Assembly (NCBI GenBank): GCA_002500665.1
Contig: DLRY01000014.1
Span: forward strand, 1 to 25,489
Direction: 5' to 3'
Source of the DNA: Opitutia bacterium UBA7876
GTDB taxonomy: Bacteria > Verrucomicrobiota > Verrucomicrobiia > Opitutales > Seribacteraceae
DNA length: 25,489 nt
A program made the translations under genes and the position numbers. Below are positions 22,456-25,489 of the stretch, in pieces (the stretch's first letter is position 1; every line of letters starts with the position of its first letter). The notes under the pieces were generated by a model. It worked only from the letters and a program-made list of their open reading frames with translations, was not told the origin of the DNA and ran no database searches.

Positions 22456-23352
22456 TTGCCAAGCAACCTCACCCCCTATCTGTTCGCTTTGGCGGCGGGC
22501 TTCGTCTATACGATAAGCGCCTTGCTGGCCAAACGAGGGCTCGAACTCGGAGCCGGAACCGTGCGGTCCCTGGTCTACTCGAACTTGGTGATGGCCCTTT
22601 GCTTCCTTCCCTATCCCATGCTCGCTAACCAGTCCCTCGGCCCGGACGACCTGAAGGCGGGAGGCATGATCGGACTTCTCTTTTTCGCCGCTCAGTCCTC
22701 CTGCTTCCTCGCCCTAAGATCAGGAGATGCATCAATGGTAACCCCCATCATGGGATCGAAATCGGTCTTCGTGGCCTTTTTTCTCCTCCTGCTTGGTTTT
22801 TCACCCAACCCCATCGGACTGGAAACCTGGATCGCGGCGATACTCACGGCCATTGCGGTAGCCCTCATAGGTTGGCCCGGCAGAGGTTCCAAGCCTACCG
22901 TAAAGGGGCTTGGATTTGCCCTCGCCACCGCTGCGGGCTTCGGACTGGTCGATGCGATGGTGCCGCACTTCAGTCATCTCTCCGACCCATTCAACGTGCT
23001 CTTCTGTATGTTTGCCTCCGTCGGCTTGCTCTCCTTTTTACTCATCCCCCTGTCGACGGGTAAATTCCTCGCCTTCAGGGGGCAACCGGACCGCTGGATG
23101 TGGGCCTCCTGCCTTCCAATGGGTGTTCAGGCCGTGCTGATGTCTATCGCCATCGGGTTCCATAACGTGCCGACTGAGGCCAACGTCTTTTATTCCTGCC
23201 GCGGACTCTGGGCCATCCTTCTGGTTGCATGGCTGGGTAAGAAAATAGGATTGTCGGAAGGAGCGACGCCCACCGAGACCCAGCTCAGGAGGGCTCTTGG
23301 GGCCTGCCTTCTTCTGGTGGGGATCTATTTGGTAACCCTTGGCGACTCTTGA
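22456..23352 (+). CDS. DMT-family (EamA) transporter
   Basis: This 298-residue membrane protein has about ten hydrophobic helices arranged as two EamA repeats. The first starts PYLFALAAGFVYTISALLAKRG, and the second follows the linker GRGSKPTVKG with LGFALATAAGFGLVDAM. Position-specific EamA residues are present, such as the ALRSGDASMVTPIMGSKSVF segment at the end of the first repeat and FHNVPTEANVFYSCRGLW in the second. No ATG fits; TTG 22456 is the only start that keeps the whole first helix. Substrate is unknown (metabolite or drug export). It is 31 bases after the DUF6807 gene, probably co-transcribed. Confidence 0.88.
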   Translation: MPSNLTPYLFALAAGFVYTISALLAKRGLELGAGTVRSLVYSNLVMALCFLPYPMLANQSLGPDDLKAGGMIGLLFFAAQSSCFLALRSGDASMVTPIMGSKSVFVAFFLLLLGFSPNPIGLETWIAAILTAIAVALIGWPGRGSKPTVKGLGFALATAAGFGLVDAMVPHFSHLSDPFNVLFCMFASVGLLSFLLIPLSTGKFLAFRGQPDRWMWASCLPMGVQAVLMSIAIGFHNVPTEANVFYSCRGLWAILLVAWLGKKIGLSEGATPTETQLRRALGACLLLVGIYLVTLGDS

Positions 23353-23409
23353 ACCGGATTGGATACTTTGTCTTTGCAAAGCGAAAGGTTTTCCATCTTA
23401 TCATAAGCT

Positions 23410-24402
23410 ATGAAGAACTGTTCCTCTCTCACCCTTTCCTTTTTTTGCTTCTGTTCGATCGCCTGGGCCGCTCCAAGAGAGAAAGCCGTCAAGGATCCAA
23501 GCGTTGCGGCTAAAGACCCGGACTTCGCCATCCAAGGTGAATATGCAGAGTCTTCCAAGATCGGAAGGGAAGGTGAAAAAGGCCGATACGGACTCCAGGT
23601 GGTAGCCCTAGGGGACGGAAAGTTCCAAGCTGCGCTCTATGCGGGAGGCTTGCCTGGAAGCGGTGCCGAGAGCAACGAGTTCGTCTTTTTGAATGGTGAA
23701 ACCAAGGGCAACGCAACAACCTTGAAAGCCAAGAGTGGCGAGACCGTCGTCATAACGGGCGACAAGGCAACCGCAACCAAGGGGAAACGGAAACTGTTCA
23801 CATACGACCGTGTTGAAAGGAAGAGCCCGACCCTCGGCAAGAAAGCGCCCACGGGTGCCAAGGTTCTTTTCGGAGGCATCGAAATGGATCGTTTCTCAGG
23901 CGGCGTCAAGTTGGATGGAGAACTCCTTGAAGAGGGTGTCGTCTCGCTCGATTCCTTCGGTGACTTCACTCTGCATCTTGAGTTCCGCACCCCCTATAAG
24001 CCAAAAACAAAGCCCGGAAGCCAGGACCGCGGCAACAGTGGCGTATATATATTCAACAACTACGAGACCCAGATTCTCGACTCCTTCGGCATCAAGGGGG
24101 AATTCAACTTCTGCGGTGCCCTTTATCGCAAGAAACCTCCAGCCGTCAACATGTGCCTGCCTCCTCTATCTTGGCAAACCTACGACATCCAATTTACCGC
24201 TCCCCGCTTCAAGGAAGGCAAGAAAATCACTAACGCCCGCATCACAACTCGACACAACGGGGTCGTGATCCACGATGACTTCGAACTGGACAAGGGTACT
24301 GGGGCGGGCGGAGGACGTCCCGAAAAGGAAAAGGGGCAGATTCACCTGCAGGGACACGGTAACCCCGTCCGCTTCAAGAACATCTGGCTGATCGAGAAGT
24401 AG
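23410..24402 (+). CDS. Exported DUF1080 protein (3-keto-disaccharide hydrolase family)
   Basis: This 330-residue exported protein has a signal peptide (about 1-21, ending WAAPRE). Residues about 38-135 are an extra N-terminal module (DPDFAIQGEYAE ... LQVVALGDGKFQAALYAGGL). The DUF1080 jelly-roll runs from about 150: KVLFGGIEMDRFSG, DFTLHLEFRTPY, RGNSGVYIFNNYETQILDSF (207-226), CGALYRKKPPAVNMCLPPLSWQ and GQIHLQGHGNPVRFKNIWLIEK. Characterised members hydrolyse 3-keto-glycosides made by sugar 3-dehydrogenases. The canonical L-F-x-G-x-x-L-x-x-W opening here lacks the Trp. It fits the sugar-oxidation theme but no 3-dehydrogenase gene is adjacent. Confidence 0.92.
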   Translation: MKNCSSLTLSFFCFCSIAWAAPREKAVKDPSVAAKDPDFAIQGEYAESSKIGREGEKGRYGLQVVALGDGKFQAALYAGGLPGSGAESNEFVFLNGETKGNATTLKAKSGETVVITGDKATATKGKRKLFTYDRVERKSPTLGKKAPTGAKVLFGGIEMDRFSGGVKLDGELLEEGVVSLDSFGDFTLHLEFRTPYKPKTKPGSQDRGNSGVYIFNNYETQILDSFGIKGEFNFCGALYRKKPPAVNMCLPPLSWQTYDIQFTAPRFKEGKKITNARITTRHNGVVIHDDFELDKGTGAGGGRPEKEKGQIHLQGHGNPVRFKNIWLIEK

Positions 24403-24424
24403 AGGCCGGCCCACCTGCTTTAGT

Positions 24425-24938
24425 CTAGGCCTCCATCGCGTCTTCATAGACCTGGAGATCCTCTTTTGAAAAACAAGCGAAAAAGACTTCGTGAGGGAAA
24501 CGGTTCCGTGTGAGAAAAAGGCCCACCTCGCGAAGAGCGATAGAAGCGGCCTGGTCTATGGTATATCCGTAAGCTCCCGTACTGATCGATGGGCAAGCCA
24601 GACTGCGAATCTCGTTCGCATGCTAGTTCCGGGCTGTTGCGATAACACGAGGCCAAAAGTTCGGCTTCTCCGGATTGACCGCCATGCCAAACCGGTCCGA
24701 CAGTATGTATGACCAAGGGCGCATCGAGATCGAACCCGGCAGTGACCCTCGCTTCGCCCGTCGGGCAGCCGCCAATTTTCGAGCACGCTTCAAGCAGGGC
24801 CGGGCCGCCCGCCCGATGAATCGCACTATCAACGCCTCCCCCACCGAGTAAAGATTGATTCGCGGCATTTACGATTGCGTCCACCTGCAAGGCGGTCAGA
24901 TCGGCGTGAATAAGCTCGATTCTTTTGCCTAGTCGCAT
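24425..24938 (-). pseudogene. Macro-domain (ADP-ribose-processing) gene, frameshifted
   Basis: The first part reads as a macro domain: RIELIHADLTALQVDAIVNA (6-25), ANQSLLGGGGVDSAIHRAGG, CPTGEARVTAGFDL and VIHTVGPVWHGG, ending in ASCYRNSPELACER. It then leaves frame near 24611. The next minus-strand frame continues the family exactly: IRSLACPSISTGAYGYTIDQ, AASIALREVGLFLTRN, FPHEVFFACFSKEDLQVYED, with a TAG at 24427-24425. Two missing bases (or one extra) would repair it to about 171 residues, the normal length. Macro domains of this type hydrolyse O-acetyl-ADP-ribose or remove ADP-ribose from acidic residues. Start ATG 24938 overlaps the repaired chelatase gene by ten bases. It may be a sequencing error rather than a dead gene. 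Confidence 0.85.
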
Positions 24939-25489
24939 GATCCATGGCGAATCCTTTCCATGAGAATCTCCAGCACCAAAGGATGTGACCCCAGAGGCGG
25001 GGTACGAGCGATCCGGTTACCGAGGAATCATCCGTGAAGGCCGTGCAGATTTGCTCAAGGTCTCCGCCTTCCCCAGCATGGCGACCTGGTGAGAGAAAAA
25101 GCTGGGCCACCAACATTTCATGACATCCGCTTTTCTTTTCTTTGAGAAGATTTTCAAGCAAGGGCTCGTTGAAGTCATATTCCGCACCTGCCCTGCGCTC
25201 CATAGAGCAAGTCGAGAAGCCTGAGATGCGACCGCTCATCCTTTCCTTTAACAAGCCTCCAATCTCCTCCCTCACTTCATGAACCTCTCGAACCGGGGTA
25301 CCATGATCCACAAGTGCAAGGAAAGGGTCCTTCAAGTCATTTCCACGAATCGACTCAAGGCATAATTCAGCAAGGGCAATCGACAAGCGGTCGTCACCGG
25401 ATCGATGAAGCGGGTCCAGGATGCAAAATTCCCGGCCTTGCTTACCCTGCCTCCATATCTTAAGTTTCTCGGGCAACCATTCGGAAAGA
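24929..25489 (-). pseudogene. CbiX/sirohydrochlorin chelatase-like gene, frameshifted, 5' end beyond window
   Basis: The reading frame is open to the right edge (the upstream codons read LSEW before LPEKLKIW), so the N-terminal half is missing here. The visible part is a second CbiX-like domain: FLALVDHGTP, VREVHEVREEIGGLL, CSMERRAGAEYDFNEPLLE and AQLFLSPGRHAGEGGDLEQI. After TDDSSV the frame is lost near 25018. The adjoining frame gives NRIARTPPLGSHPLVLEIL, then MERIRHGSCD and a TAG at 24931-24929, which is the expected family ending. One missing base would repair it. Family members insert metals into tetrapyrroles or are uncharacterised relatives. The two-domain, roughly 350-residue form is common in Verrucomicrobia. 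Confidence 0.83.

Noticed and set aside
24406..24432. GAGGCC/GGCCTC arms between the DUF1080 and macro-domain genes as a terminator
   Set aside because: Six-base arms around a 20-base loop with no T-tract; likely chance in GC-rich sequence.
1..25489. CRISPR arrays, insertion sequences, integrases or phage genes
   Set aside because: No regularly spaced repeats, transposase motifs, or terminal inverted repeats were seen; the single tRNA gene has no flanking integrase or direct repeat.

Overview
The window reads as a chromosomal segment of a Verrucomicrobiota bacterium, probably a free-living, aquatic, saccharide-degrading one. The clues are the gene families. There is an LL-diaminopimelate aminotransferase (DapL) and a planctomycete-type c-type cytochrome domain fused to leucine-rich repeats. 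There are also secreted DUF1080 (3-keto-disaccharide hydrolase), DUF6807/PmoA-like, FG-GAP and PQQ-propeller proteins, and many small lipoproteins. Codon use looks even throughout. I see no insertion sequence, integrase, CRISPR array or phage gene. About 32 protein genes and one tRNA gene are packed with short gaps, and no gene-free stretch exceeds 300 bases.

Layout. 1-1554 (minus): a MORN-like lipoprotein followed by a PQQ-type glucose/sorbosone dehydrogenase cut by the left edge. Facing it across a perfect 19-base palindrome is an exported FG-GAP propeller protein (1639-2784). 2794-5100: a MIF-type tautomerase, a small lipoprotein, an e(P4)-like acid phosphatase and elbB. 5222-6790: a proline-rich lipoprotein overlapping an Smr-domain gene, another lipoprotein, tRNA-Gly(CCC) on the minus strand, and a Cdd1-type helix-hairpin-helix protein. 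6797-9119 (minus): a two-helix membrane protein, a stand-alone LON-substrate-binding domain protein and a concentrative nucleoside transporter. 9256-9996: an SDR oxidoreductase.

10017-14603 is a minus-strand run: outer-membrane beta-barrel, DUF374 acyltransferase, ABC-2 ATPase, ABC-2 permease, dapL. The first four suggest an envelope-related unit. 14673-16073 holds a small membrane protein and, divergent from it, a two-LysM amidase. 16080-17971 (minus) is an overlapping pair of secreted esterase and MECR-like reductase. 18073-20387 is an overlapping pair, a helical-repeat protein with a galactose-binding-like end and a PQQ-like propeller, followed by a convergent cytochrome-LRR gene. 21474-24402 carries DUF6807, DMT-transporter and DUF1080 genes. 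The right edge holds a CbiX-like chelatase gene and a macro-domain gene, each broken by one frameshift. Repairing both restores family-typical C-termini and a 10-base overlap between the two genes.

Most of the window is ordinary Verrucomicrobiota housekeeping and secreted sugar-processing genes. No clearly new system is evident. The points most worth a second look are the paired frameshifts, the histidine-rich FG-GAP protein, the two-gene exported propeller unit, and several palindromes or hairpins placed at promoters or ribosome binding sites.
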